From: Flavonifractor porci
Lineage (GTDB): Bacteria; Bacillota; Clostridia; Oscillospirales; Oscillospiraceae
Assembly: GCF_037572415.1 (NCBI RefSeq)
Contig: NZ_JBBHLB010000001.1
Location: 248,001-312,000 of the forward strand
DNA: 64,000 bases
Reading direction: 5' to 3'
Shown: piece after piece, positions 24,669-35,085 of the stretch
How the letters are laid out: each line of letters starts with the position of its first letter
Position numbering within the stretch: position 1 is the stretch's first letter
The notes under the pieces: generated by a model
Database searches by the model: none
The model's input: the letters and a program-made list of their open reading frames with translations, nothing else
What the model was told of the DNA's origin: nothing
Position numbers and translations under genes: made by a program

Positions 24669-24694
24669 TATATACTTGCTCGGCAGAATGTCAA
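24667..24694 (-). promoter_or_regulatory. Sigma-A promoter of the metal-efflux operon
   Basis: Reading leftward: TTGACA (24694-24689), 16-base spacer, TATAAT (24672-24667), both perfect. The -10 touches the ArsR operator. Confidence 0.85.
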
Positions 24695-24712
24695 GAGGAA
24701 TGGAAGTTTTTC

Positions 24713-24741
24713 TTGCGATGGGGCTCGGGCGGGGGTATGAT
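24713..24741 (+). promoter_or_regulatory. Likely promoter of the FMN-binding protein gene
   Basis: TTGCGA (24713-24718), 17-base spacer, TATGAT (24736-24741). It supports a translation start downstream at 24779 or 24785 and not at the early ATG of that frame. Confidence 0.5.
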
Positions 24742-24784
24742 GGGGGAGAGAACAGGCGCCTGGGGCCGGAAGGGACGGATGGAT

Positions 24785-25240
24785 ATGAAGCGGGATGATG
24801 GATGGGATGTGGGCCTGGAGGCCCTGGACCGGTGCGAATATATGGTGCTGGCGGTGAACGATGCTGAGGGGCTGCCCTATTGTATGCCGCTCAACGGCGT
24901 TCGGGTGGGGGAGGCGGTCTATTTTCACTCCAGGCTGGGGGGAGAAAAGCTGGACTGCCTGAGACTCCATCCCCAGGTTTGCCTGACGGCTGTAGGCCGT
25001 CAGCGGGTGGTGCAGGCGGCGTATGAGACGGAGTTTACCAGCGCCGTGTCCCGGGGAACCGCCCGTGAGGTGACCGATCCGGAGGAGCAGAAAGAAGCCT
25101 TGAGGGCCATCTGCAAAAAATATGCTCCCGATTGCCCGGAGCGGGTGGAGGAGGTCATTGAGAAGCACTTGCCCCGCACCGCGGTGTGGCGGATCGACCT
25201 GGAGCAGGTCAGCGGGCGGGAACGGCTTTGTAAGGAATGA
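24785..25240 (+). CDS. Pyridoxamine 5'-phosphate oxidase-like FMN-binding protein
   Basis: 151 aa with the split-barrel flavin fold of the NimA/PNPOx-like group: CEYMVLAVNDAEGLPYCMPL (about 17-36), VYFHSRLGGEKLDCL (about 46-60), VCLTAVGR, and the C-terminal TAVWRIDLEQVSGRERL. Such proteins bind FMN or related flavins; the substrate is unknown, and some reduce nitro compounds. ATG 24785 and ATG 24779 are both possible behind GGAAGGGACGG. It is a single gene, divergent from the metal operon. Confidence 0.82.
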   Translation: MKRDDGWDVGLEALDRCEYMVLAVNDAEGLPYCMPLNGVRVGEAVYFHSRLGGEKLDCLRLHPQVCLTAVGRQRVVQAAYETEFTSAVSRGTAREVTDPEEQKEALRAICKKYAPDCPERVEEVIEKHLPRTAVWRIDLEQVSGRERLCKE

Positions 25241-25241
25241 G

Positions 25242-25280
25242 AAAAGGGGCGCCGCGCATTTGTTGCGCGGCGCCCCTTTT
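25242..25280. terminator. Bidirectional terminator
   Basis: A 17-bp stem AAAAGGGGCGCCGCGCA (25242-25258) with its complement (25264-25280), flanked by A/T runs on both sides. It serves the FMN-protein gene and the convergent dehydrogenase gene. Confidence 0.9.
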
Positions 25281-25292
25281 GTGTACAGACGC

Positions 25293-26237
25293 TTATTTAT
25301 ACTTGTAGAACCCCTCACCGGCGTTGATACCCAGCTTGCCGGTGTCAATGTACTCCTCTTTCAGCCGCTTTGCCATTTTGCCGTAGGTGGTATTGGGGTC
25401 GGCGGCGGCGGGGGTGTTGGTGAGGATGTTGTAGGCCGTGGTGATGCCTACGATATCCAGGATGCGGAAGGGGCCCATGGGGGCGCCGGTGGCCAGCACC
25501 CAGGTCTTGTCGATGGTCTCGAAGTCGGCGATATCCTCCGCCCACAGACTCTGGGCTGCCATCAGGAAGGGGACCAGCATGGAGTTGAGCAGGTAGCCGT
25601 TTTTCTCCTTCTTCAGACGCAGGGGCACCATGCTGATATCTGCGGCAAACTGGGCAGCTTCTTCGTAAGCGGCTGGGTCGGTATCGGGGTGGCCCATCAC
25701 CTCCGCGGTGTTCTGTTTCCAGATGTTGTTGGCGAAGTGGAGGGCCAGATACTTCTCCGGCCGGCCGGTATACTGAGCCAGAGAAGAGGGGAGCAGGGTG
25801 GAGGTGTTGGTGGCCAGGATGGTCTTTTCCGGCAGCAGGGGGGCAAGTTTCTGATAGAATTCGATCTTTTCCTGAGGTACCTCCGCCAGGGCCTCAATAA
25901 CCAGATCGGCGTCCTTCACTGCCCCGGCCAAATCGGTGGTCAGATTCAGGCCGGTCAAAGCTGTGTCCGCCTGGGCGATCAGCCCGTCGATCTCCTCCGG
26001 GGTGTAGGTGCGGCGGTTGTCCAGCAGACCGGGGCTGTAGGGGCCGGGGGTGGACTTGGCGGCAGTGAGCTCCGCCACATAGATGTCGTGGAGCCGCTGC
26101 AGCTTGGGCTGGGCCCGGCCGATGGAGGCATCGCTCCTCAGCCAGATGGTGACGTGAAAGCCTTTGTAGGCGGTCTGGTAGGCAATCTGACTGCCCAGCA
26201 CGCCGCCGCCAATGAGAACCACATTCTGAATGCTCAT
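25293..26237 (-). CDS. 3-hydroxyacyl-CoA dehydrogenase (3-hydroxybutyryl-CoA dehydrogenase family)
   Basis: 314 aa. The Rossmann loop VVLIGGGVLGSQIAYQTAYKG (about 6-26), DLVIEALAEVPQEKIEFY, the catalytic motif region TNTSTLLPSSLAQYTGRPEKYLALHFAN (catalytic His in LHFAN) and a C-terminal dimer domain are all present. The family makes acetoacetyl-CoA from 3-hydroxybutyryl-CoA or the reverse in butyrate formation and fatty-acid breakdown. It stands alone here, not in a thl-crt-bcd cluster, so its exact pathway is open. The substrate is likely short-chain. Confidence 0.9.
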   Translation of the reverse strand: MSIQNVVLIGGGVLGSQIAYQTAYKGFHVTIWLRSDASIGRAQPKLQRLHDIYVAELTAAKSTPGPYSPGLLDNRRTYTPEEIDGLIAQADTALTGLNLTTDLAGAVKDADLVIEALAEVPQEKIEFYQKLAPLLPEKTILATNTSTLLPSSLAQYTGRPEKYLALHFANNIWKQNTAEVMGHPDTDPAAYEEAAQFAADISMVPLRLKKEKNGYLLNSMLVPFLMAAQSLWAEDIADFETIDKTWVLATGAPMGPFRILDIVGITTAYNILTNTPAAADPNTTYGKMAKRLKEEYIDTGKLGINAGEGFYKYK

Positions 26238-26267
26238 AACGCTGCCTCCTGTAAAAATTATCGTCTG

Positions 26268-26294
26268 TATAGTGAACTGGTAAGTTTAACTATA
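26268..26294. promoter_or_regulatory. Candidate operator in the dehydrogenase leader
   Basis: An imperfect palindrome, TATAGTGAACT on the left and AGTTTAACTATA on the right with AACT-TACC-AGTT at the centre. It lies just downstream of the promoter, the place for a repressor site, perhaps of TetR type. No regulator gene is adjacent. Confidence 0.45.
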
Positions 26295-26297
26295 GAT

Positions 26298-26326
26298 AGT
26301 ATAATACGATAACAGTGTTTTGTCAA
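26298..26326 (-). promoter_or_regulatory. Sigma-A promoter of the dehydrogenase gene
   Basis: Reading leftward: TTGACA (26326-26321), 17-base spacer, TATACT (26303-26298). Confidence 0.8.
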
Positions 26327-26362
26327 CGGAGATCCGGCAGATTCAACATACAGGACAAAGAC

Positions 26363-26391
26363 AAACGGCCGCCCGAAGGCGGCCGTTTTTT
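26363..26391. terminator. Terminator downstream of the large SLH gene
   Basis: AAACGGCCGCC (26363-26373) pairs with GGCGGCCGTTT (26378-26388), loop CGAA. T-rich on both strands, so it can end the leftward SLH transcript and limit read-through the other way. Confidence 0.8.
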
Positions 26392-26397
26392 CAGGGC

Positions 26398-29300
26398 TTA
26401 CTTGCTGATATTCTCAACGAAGCGCATGAGGATGGTAGCAACCTCAGCGCGGGTGGCGGTGCCGGTGGGATCCAGCTTGCCGCCGTCCTTGCCGGTGAGC
26501 AGGCCGGAGCCAACCGCCCACTCCATGGCCTCGGTGGCCCAGGCGGAGGTGTTGGCGCCGTCAACGAAGGTGGTCAGATCGCCCTTGTCGGACACGTCGT
26601 ACTCCTTGTACTCGGCGTAGCGGTACAGGATGGTGGCCAGCTGCTCGCGGGTCACAGTGTCGTTGGGGGCAAACACGGTGTCGCTGTAGCCCTTGACGAT
26701 GCCCTTGGAGGCGGCCCAGTTCACAGCGTCGGTGTACCACACGCCGCTCTCCACGTCGGTGAAGGACAGGGTGGCGTCGGTCTTGGGCTGGCCCTCCAGC
26801 CGCCACAGGATGGTGACGATCATGGCCCGGTTGGTGGTCATGAGGGGGGCAAAGGTAGTGGAGGAAGTGCCGTCCATCAGTTTGTTGTCGTAGGCATACT
26901 TCACGGCCTCATAGAACCAGTCGTCAGCCTTCACGTCGGTGAAGGGCAGGCCGGTGTCGGTTCCGGCGATGAAGGAGGCCTCGACAGTTACAGCGGAGGC
27001 GGGCATGGTGAAGGTGTACTTGCCATCGCCCTTATCGGTGAGCTTGACCTCGTTGCCATTCTTATCGGTGACAGTGAGGGTGTCCAGCTGGTAGCCCTCG
27101 TCAGGCTTCACGGTCAGGGTAACGGTCAGGCCCTTGGAGGCGCGGGTACGGCTGGCAGTCACGGTGCCGTTGTCTGCCTTATCAACGGTAATAGCGTAAG
27201 AGGTGGAGCCGCCGGAGGTGGGCTCCTCAACAGTGATATAGGAGGAGGCGGTTACTTTATCATTTACGACCACAGTCACAACGTAGGTGCGGGCCTCGCT
27301 GGCCTGGAATACGGCAGTAGTACCGTTTCCAGTGATAGTAGCGCCGCCGGAAGGTTCAACTACCCACTTGATGTCAGGATTCTCGCCAAAGCCGGTCATG
27401 GTCGCAGTCAGAGTCACGTCGGAACCCACATAAGCGGTGGTGTCGGCGGGGGAGAGGGTCAGAGTCTTGACGGGATCAGTCTCAGTGGCAGAAGGAACCA
27501 GCGTGGTGGTCTTGCCATCCTCGATGATGACCACGGAGGGGTGCTTGTTAACGAAGGCCTCCCAGTTGTCAAAGAACTGATCATCAAAAGTGACCATGTC
27601 GGCGATGTTGCGGTCGCCGGCGTTCACCAGTTCGTTGTTCTCCAGGATAAAGGAGCCGCCGCCCATGCGGTCAAGGACCAGTTTTTTGTAACCGTCGGGG
27701 AGGTTCTTAAAGGTATTGTTCCGGATGGTCACATCGGCCATCTCCAGGGTAGCGGGAGTGGTCCAGGTGACGTTGGAGATCATCTGAACATCGCCAGCAG
27801 CGGGGGTGTCAAAGGTATTGTTCTCCACGAGGATGCTGTCAGCTTTGGCAACGCTGTCGAAGGACAGGTTCATGTTCTTGAAGTAGTTGCCTTCCACCAC
27901 GACAGTGCCCTTGTTGCCGGCGAAATACAGGGAACCGGCATCGTCGGCAGGAGCATTCTCGACCTTGTCATTGGGAACGATGGAGCAGTTGGTGATGGTG
28001 AAGTTCTCAGCGGAGACCTGGATGGTCTTGTTGACCTCCACCTTGGGCATGATGGTCAGGCCGGTGATGGTCACATTGTTGCCAAAAACGGTGATCAGGT
28101 TCTGAGTGGCGTAAACGCCATTGGCGCGCTCCGTGGTGCTGTAGATAGTAGCCTGGGTCTTGGTGGCGTCGGTAATGACGTTGCCGCTTTCATCCACGCC
28201 CTGGATGGTCACGTTGTTGGCGGTGATGGGCAGATACCAGCCGCCCTGGCCCTGCAGAACAGGAGCGTCAGCGGGAGCAATGTCATACTCGCCGGGATAG
28301 ACGCTGATTATGTCGCCAGGCTGGGCGTTGACGACGGCGTTGCGGAGTTCATCAGCGGTCCGAACCTCAATCTTACGGGACTCCACTTCCAGAGAACCGT
28401 AGTCCACCAGGTTGGCGATGGAGGAGGAGGTCTGACCTCCGCTGGGAGTCAGAATCACGTCGGCGGGCTTCTCCGCAGGAGCAGTGGCCTCGCCGCCGCC
28501 CCAGGCAGGGATCTGGGCATCATAGCTGGGCTCGTTGGCGGAGGCATAGGAGACCTTGACCTTCTCACCGTCGGCCACGATGGTGTTTTCGCCCACGGAC
28601 AGGGAACCGGTGGTCTTGTCGCTCAGCATCTTCAGGTTCACGGCGCCGAACCAGTTGCCCAGGATGCTGTTGCCGGACAGGGTGACGGTGTCAAGATCAG
28701 TACCATAACCGGCCTCGTAATAAACGATACCAAGAGTGGTGTTGTTGTCGATGGCGTTGTCGGTGATCTGGGTATTGTTTACGTTGTTGGTCAGGTTGAT
28801 GCCGGTGCGGTTGTCCGCGATCTGGTTGTTCTTGATGACCGCATAGCCCGCGCCGGTACCGGAGTTGTTCAGATAAACGCCGTTGCGGTTGCGGGTGATG
28901 ATGCAATTCTCCAGAGTGGTGGGAGCGGTCAGGTTCTGGCCAAAGGAGACACCGGTGGTGTTCTTGTTATCGGCCCAGATACCGCTGTTGTCACGGGTGA
29001 CGGTTACGTTCTTCAGGGTAGCGCCGCCGCTGAGGGTTATAGTCTGACCCTCGTTAGCGGGACCCTCGATGATGGTCTCGGCAGCCTTGCTCTCCAGACC
29101 AGTAACGGTAATTGCCTTGTCGATAGTGAGAGAGGTCTTATAGGTGCCGGGGGCCAGCACGATGGTGTCGCCAGGCTGGGCTGCCTCAATCGCCTCAGGA
29201 AGAGTGTAAATTTCGCCCAGGCCACCTACGCCCTCGCGGTTACCATAATCTTCAGAACCGCCAACAAACAGAGTGTTGTAATCGTAGCCTTCCGCGTACT

Positions 29301-30018
29301 GCACCGTAGGAATTTTCCAAGTGGTGCTGTAGGGCTTACCAAAAGTACGGGACTCAAGAACAACACCGGAGACAGCGGAAATATTGCCGTAGCCGAAGTC
29401 CTTCAGCGTATAGCTGTTGATAAGCGTACCGTCAATGTACTGATTGATGGTGCCGTTATCAAACTCAATTTTCAGAACGGCAGCGCCAACACTGGGCTTT
29501 ACAGCCTCGACATCCTTCCACTCGCCGTTGTCAGAGGCATCCCACCACTGCCACACGGTCTTGGTACCGTCGTTGCAGAACTGCAGGATTGACCAGTCCA
29601 GGTTTGCGTCAGCGCCAATGTTGCTGCCGTCGATCTTCAGCCAGATAGAAGAGCGAACCCCAGCGCCTTCCTCCTGGGTGCCCATCATGGCTTCGGTAAT
29701 CTGAAGCTCGGTTTCCACCACCCAGTAGTTGGTAAAATCAGCTTTGGTCTGTGCAGAGCGGCCCTGCCAGTCATACCAGCTGTTGGCAGCTTTCTGTTCT
29801 GTCGTGGTCAGCGTGATATAGCCTTTGCCCTCCTGGCCGTCCGCGCCAGTTTCTTTCCACTCCTGCGGCTCCGTGCGGTCCTTGGTCCACGCATCGACCG
29901 CAGGCAGATCCGCAGTGGTCAGCGTGCTGTCTGCCGCCAATGCCAGCGTGGGCACAAGAGACAGGAGCATCGCCATGGACAGCAAAATACTCCCTATCCG
30001 TGTTCGTGTCTTTTTCAT
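26398..30018 (-). CDS. Large secreted surface protein: beta-helix, Ig-like, InlB-type repeat and three SLH domains
   Basis: 1206 aa. The signal peptide MKKTRTRIGSILLSMAMLLS...ALA starts at ATG 30018 behind AGGAGG; an ATG at 30057 is in frame but lacks a site. Then an N-terminal beta-rich domain with Trp-rich segments (about 60-240), two right-handed parallel beta-helix blocks (about 270-500 and 550-810) shown by runs such as NNTQITDNAIDNNTTLGIVY, an Ig-like domain (about 850-935), an InlB B-type repeat (about 945-1015, DEGYQLDTLTVTDKNGNEV), and three SLH modules (about 1020-1205). It is probably anchored to the wall and binds or cleaves polysaccharide; no catalytic residues could be assigned. 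Confidence 0.88.
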   Translation of the reverse strand: MKKTRTRIGSILLSMAMLLSLVPTLALAADSTLTTADLPAVDAWTKDRTEPQEWKETGADGQEGKGYITLTTTEQKAANSWYDWQGRSAQTKADFTNYWVVETELQITEAMMGTQEEGAGVRSSIWLKIDGSNIGADANLDWSILQFCNDGTKTVWQWWDASDNGEWKDVEAVKPSVGAAVLKIEFDNGTINQYIDGTLINSYTLKDFGYGNISAVSGVVLESRTFGKPYSTTWKIPTVQYAEGYDYNTLFVGGSEDYGNREGVGGLGEIYTLPEAIEAAQPGDTIVLAPGTYKTSLTIDKAITVTGLESKAAETIIEGPANEGQTITLSGGATLKNVTVTRDNSGIWADNKNTTGVSFGQNLTAPTTLENCIITRNRNGVYLNNSGTGAGYAVIKNNQIADNRTGINLTNNVNNTQITDNAIDNNTTLGIVYYEAGYGTDLDTVTLSGNSILGNWFGAVNLKMLSDKTTGSLSVGENTIVADGEKVKVSYASANEPSYDAQIPAWGGGEATAPAEKPADVILTPSGGQTSSSIANLVDYGSLEVESRKIEVRTADELRNAVVNAQPGDIISVYPGEYDIAPADAPVLQGQGGWYLPITANNVTIQGVDESGNVITDATKTQATIYSTTERANGVYATQNLITVFGNNVTITGLTIMPKVEVNKTIQVSAENFTITNCSIVPNDKVENAPADDAGSLYFAGNKGTVVVEGNYFKNMNLSFDSVAKADSILVENNTFDTPAAGDVQMISNVTWTTPATLEMADVTIRNNTFKNLPDGYKKLVLDRMGGGSFILENNELVNAGDRNIADMVTFDDQFFDNWEAFVNKHPSVVIIEDGKTTTLVPSATETDPVKTLTLSPADTTAYVGSDVTLTATMTGFGENPDIKWVVEPSGGATITGNGTTAVFQASEARTYVVTVVVNDKVTASSYITVEEPTSGGSTSYAITVDKADNGTVTASRTRASKGLTVTLTVKPDEGYQLDTLTVTDKNGNEVKLTDKGDGKYTFTMPASAVTVEASFIAGTDTGLPFTDVKADDWFYEAVKYAYDNKLMDGTSSTTFAPLMTTNRAMIVTILWRLEGQPKTDATLSFTDVESGVWYTDAVNWAASKGIVKGYSDTVFAPNDTVTREQLATILYRYAEYKEYDVSDKGDLTTFVDGANTSAWATEAMEWAVGSGLLTGKDGGKLDPTGTATRAEVATILMRFVENISK

Positions 30019-30152
30019 CTTTTTCTTCCTCCTAAACAATAGTTGGACGTATTTCAAATGCGGTTGCCCGCGATTTGACTGAAAAACAATGATAATAGAT
30101 ACAATGATTATCAGCTTTAGAGGAAATATTCACCATAATGCAGAGCACATTA

Positions 30153-30181
30153 ATCTTAACATTCTGTTCCTCAAAATGCAA
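30153..30181 (-). promoter_or_regulatory. Likely promoter of the large SLH gene
   Basis: Reading leftward: TTGCAT (30181-30176), 17-base spacer, TAAGAT (30158-30153), giving a leader of roughly 125-130 bases. The region between this gene and uvrA (30019-30406) is A/T-rich, unlike its surroundings; besides this promoter and the uvrA terminator I see only short inverted repeats in it. Confidence 0.45.
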
Positions 30182-30264
30182 TATATTCCACAATATTTTA
30201 ATGTGATTTGTCAGATACGGATAGGGCCTCTTTTTCAACCATTGTTGCAGTATTTCAAATAGAA

Positions 30265-30295
30265 AAGACCTGCCGCCATTGTGGCAGCAGGTCTT
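30265..30295 (-). terminator. Terminator of the uvr operon
   Basis: A stem of about 14 bp (AAGACCTGC...GCAGGTCTT, one mismatch) between 30265 and 30295. On the leftward strand it is followed by TTTTCTATTT. Position fits the end of uvrA. Confidence 0.75.
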
Positions 30296-30406
30296 CAGAA
30301 AACATATGGAGCAACAAGCAGAACTATTCTCAAAATGATGACATAAGCGAACAGAATCGCTGTGGGAGAGGCCGGAAATGGTCGAAGCTGATATTCAAGA
30401 CAACGG

Positions 30407-33232
<2,826 letters not shown>

Positions 33233-33261
33233 GGTTTAGGTACTCCTTTGGAGGGAAAAGA

Positions 33262-34275
33262 TCAATAGCCGAACAGATCGGCCACCTTGCCCAGCATATC
33301 ACGGATGGGCAGGTTATAGGGGCAGCGTTTTTCGCAGGCGCCGCACTGGACACAGGAACCGGCGTGGTACTGCATGGCGTCGTACCGCTCCTTGGCCCAG
33401 TCAGCCAGGCCGTATTTGCGGGCATAGTTGGCCATCAGGAAACAGCTGGGGATATTGATGCCATTGGGGCAGGGGGCGCAGTAGTTGCAGCGGCGGCAGA
33501 ACTCGTTGCCCAGCTCCTTGCGGATGCGGTCGCACTCCGCCAGTTCCTCCTGGGTGAGGGGAGAGAAGTGCTCGGCGGCCTCGGCGTTGCGGTCGGCCTC
33601 CTCGGGGGAGCCCATGCCGGGGATGGAGATGTCGATGACGCCGGAGGCGGCGATAAACCGCAGGGCCAGGTTCCAGTCGTCCAGATTGCCGCCGGCCATG
33701 GGCTTCATGGCGATGGTGCCGATGCCCATCTCACGGGCCTTCTTCAGAACCTCGTGGCCGTGGGTCTCTACGATATTGTAGGGGAACATGATGGTCTCAA
33801 TCTTATCGCCGTGAAGCTCAAGCATCTTTTTCAGGGCGCCGATGTTGTGTGCGGTGACGCCCAAGTGGCCAATCTTACCGGCAGCCTTGGCCTCCTCCAG
33901 CGCCTCCCAGGCGCCGCCCTCGCCAAAGACCTTGTCGATCTCATTTTCTGGCAGATTGTGGATCTGATAGACATCGATGTAGTCGGTGCGCAGATTTTTC
34001 AGGCTGATATCGATATCCTTGGCCATGGACGCCTTGTCCCGGGCCATGGACTTGGTGGCAAGAATAAACTTATCCCGGCGGCCCTCCAGGGCAGCACCCA
34101 GATACTCCTCGGACACGGTGTAGCCGCGGGCGGTGTCGATGTAGTTCATACCGTACTGCTCCAGCTTGTCCACCACCGCCTTGGTATTGGCGGCGTCGGC
34201 ACGCTGGATGGGAATGCCGCCGAAGGAAACCTCGGCAGCTTTAAGACCAGTTTTACCAAGTGTGACGTAATTCAT
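33262..34275 (-). CDS. Aldo/keto reductase with C-terminal 4Fe-4S ferredoxin-like domain
   Basis: 337 aa. An AKR barrel (YVTLGKTGLKAAEVSFGGIP, then DTARGYTVSEEYLGAAL with the catalytic Asp/Tyr region, a Lys in LATKSMA, and VTAHNIGAL in the usual His place), followed by a domain with CRRCNYCAPCPNGINIPSC (about 275-293) and CVQCGACEKRCPYNLP (about 311-326), eight or more Cys for iron-sulfur clusters. This combined type is common in anaerobes; its substrate is unknown. Lying between uvrB and uvrA it may have a link to damage or redox stress, but co-location is the only evidence. Confidence 0.9.
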   Translation of the reverse strand: MNYVTLGKTGLKAAEVSFGGIPIQRADAANTKAVVDKLEQYGMNYIDTARGYTVSEEYLGAALEGRRDKFILATKSMARDKASMAKDIDISLKNLRTDYIDVYQIHNLPENEIDKVFGEGGAWEALEEAKAAGKIGHLGVTAHNIGALKKMLELHGDKIETIMFPYNIVETHGHEVLKKAREMGIGTIAMKPMAGGNLDDWNLALRFIAASGVIDISIPGMGSPEEADRNAEAAEHFSPLTQEELAECDRIRKELGNEFCRRCNYCAPCPNGINIPSCFLMANYARKYGLADWAKERYDAMQYHAGSCVQCGACEKRCPYNLPIRDMLGKVADLFGY

Positions 34276-34305
34276 GACAAAAACCTCACTTTTTATGATG
34301 TTTGG

Positions 34306-35061
34306 TCAGTTAATCATAACGAGTCCCGCGATAAACAGACCGAGGGACAGAAGGGTAAATGCGATCCAGCTAAAGATACGGGAGAAGATCTCCCAGTCAG
34401 AGGGTTCGGCGTCCCCCGGACGCTTGACCCGGAAGGACAGGTGAAGGCGAAACAGGGTGTCGTCGAATTTAATAAGCAGGGCGGCAAACCCGGCAAGGAA
34501 GAGACCCAGAAACCACATCAGGGAATCACCCCGGTGGGCGTCCGCTTCGGGCAGCTGGGAGAATCGGATGAGAGTGGACAGGCTGGGCCGGTGAGGGTCC
34601 ACCACATTGCCGTCTGCATCGCGTTCCACACCGTTGACGGAATAAGTGATACGGAAGGAGTTGGAATCAGGCTTGCCGTCCTCTCGTATCAACAAAGCCA
34701 GATCATCGGTGTATCCGCCCCGGAAAAGAATGCTGTCCCCCTCCCGGATCTCTACACCGATCAGGTCCAAGTACTCCCACTCTCCGCCCGGGGCGGCAGA
34801 GGAATCTTTACGGATGGTATAGGGGCCATAGACCGTGTCTCCCCAGTCGTAAGTGACGGTGTCCCTTTCTACTGTGAAGGAGGCGCCCTGGCCGTCCACT
34901 TTGGCGGAATACACTGTGGTGTTGCCCTCCGTGGCAGGGAAGTAGAGGGCGTCCTGGTATTCCACGCCGTACTGGCGGCCAATGAAAAAGTAGAGGACGG
35001 AAAAAACAGCGACAATGACGATCAAAACGATGGGCAGGATCTTTTTCAGCCGGTCGTACAT
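34306..35061 (-). CDS. Membrane protein of unknown function in the uvr operon
   Basis: 251 aa. One N-terminal helix (ILPIVLIVIVAVFSVLYFFIG, about 8-28), an outside domain of about 140 residues rich in beta strands and acidic residues, then a helix at about 180-198 (FLGLFLAGFAALLIKF) and a last one at about 228-249. No known domain recognised. It sits 24 bases after uvrB and 30 before the reductase gene, so it is co-transcribed with repair genes. No Cys is visible in the outside domain. Confidence 0.75.
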   Translation of the reverse strand: MYDRLKKILPIVLIVIVAVFSVLYFFIGRQYGVEYQDALYFPATEGNTTVYSAKVDGQGASFTVERDTVTYDWGDTVYGPYTIRKDSSAAPGGEWEYLDLIGVEIREGDSILFRGGYTDDLALLIREDGKPDSNSFRITYSVNGVERDADGNVVDPHRPSLSTLIRFSQLPEADAHRGDSLMWFLGLFLAGFAALLIKFDDTLFRLHLSFRVKRPGDAEPSDWEIFSRIFSWIAFTLLSLGLFIAGLVMIN

Positions 35062-35085
35062 AATAACAGCCTCCCTTGTAAGAGG

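Noticed and set aside
26320..29592. 1090-codon rightward frame opposite the large SLH gene
   Set aside because: Antisense shadow; the leftward protein has a signal peptide and known domains.
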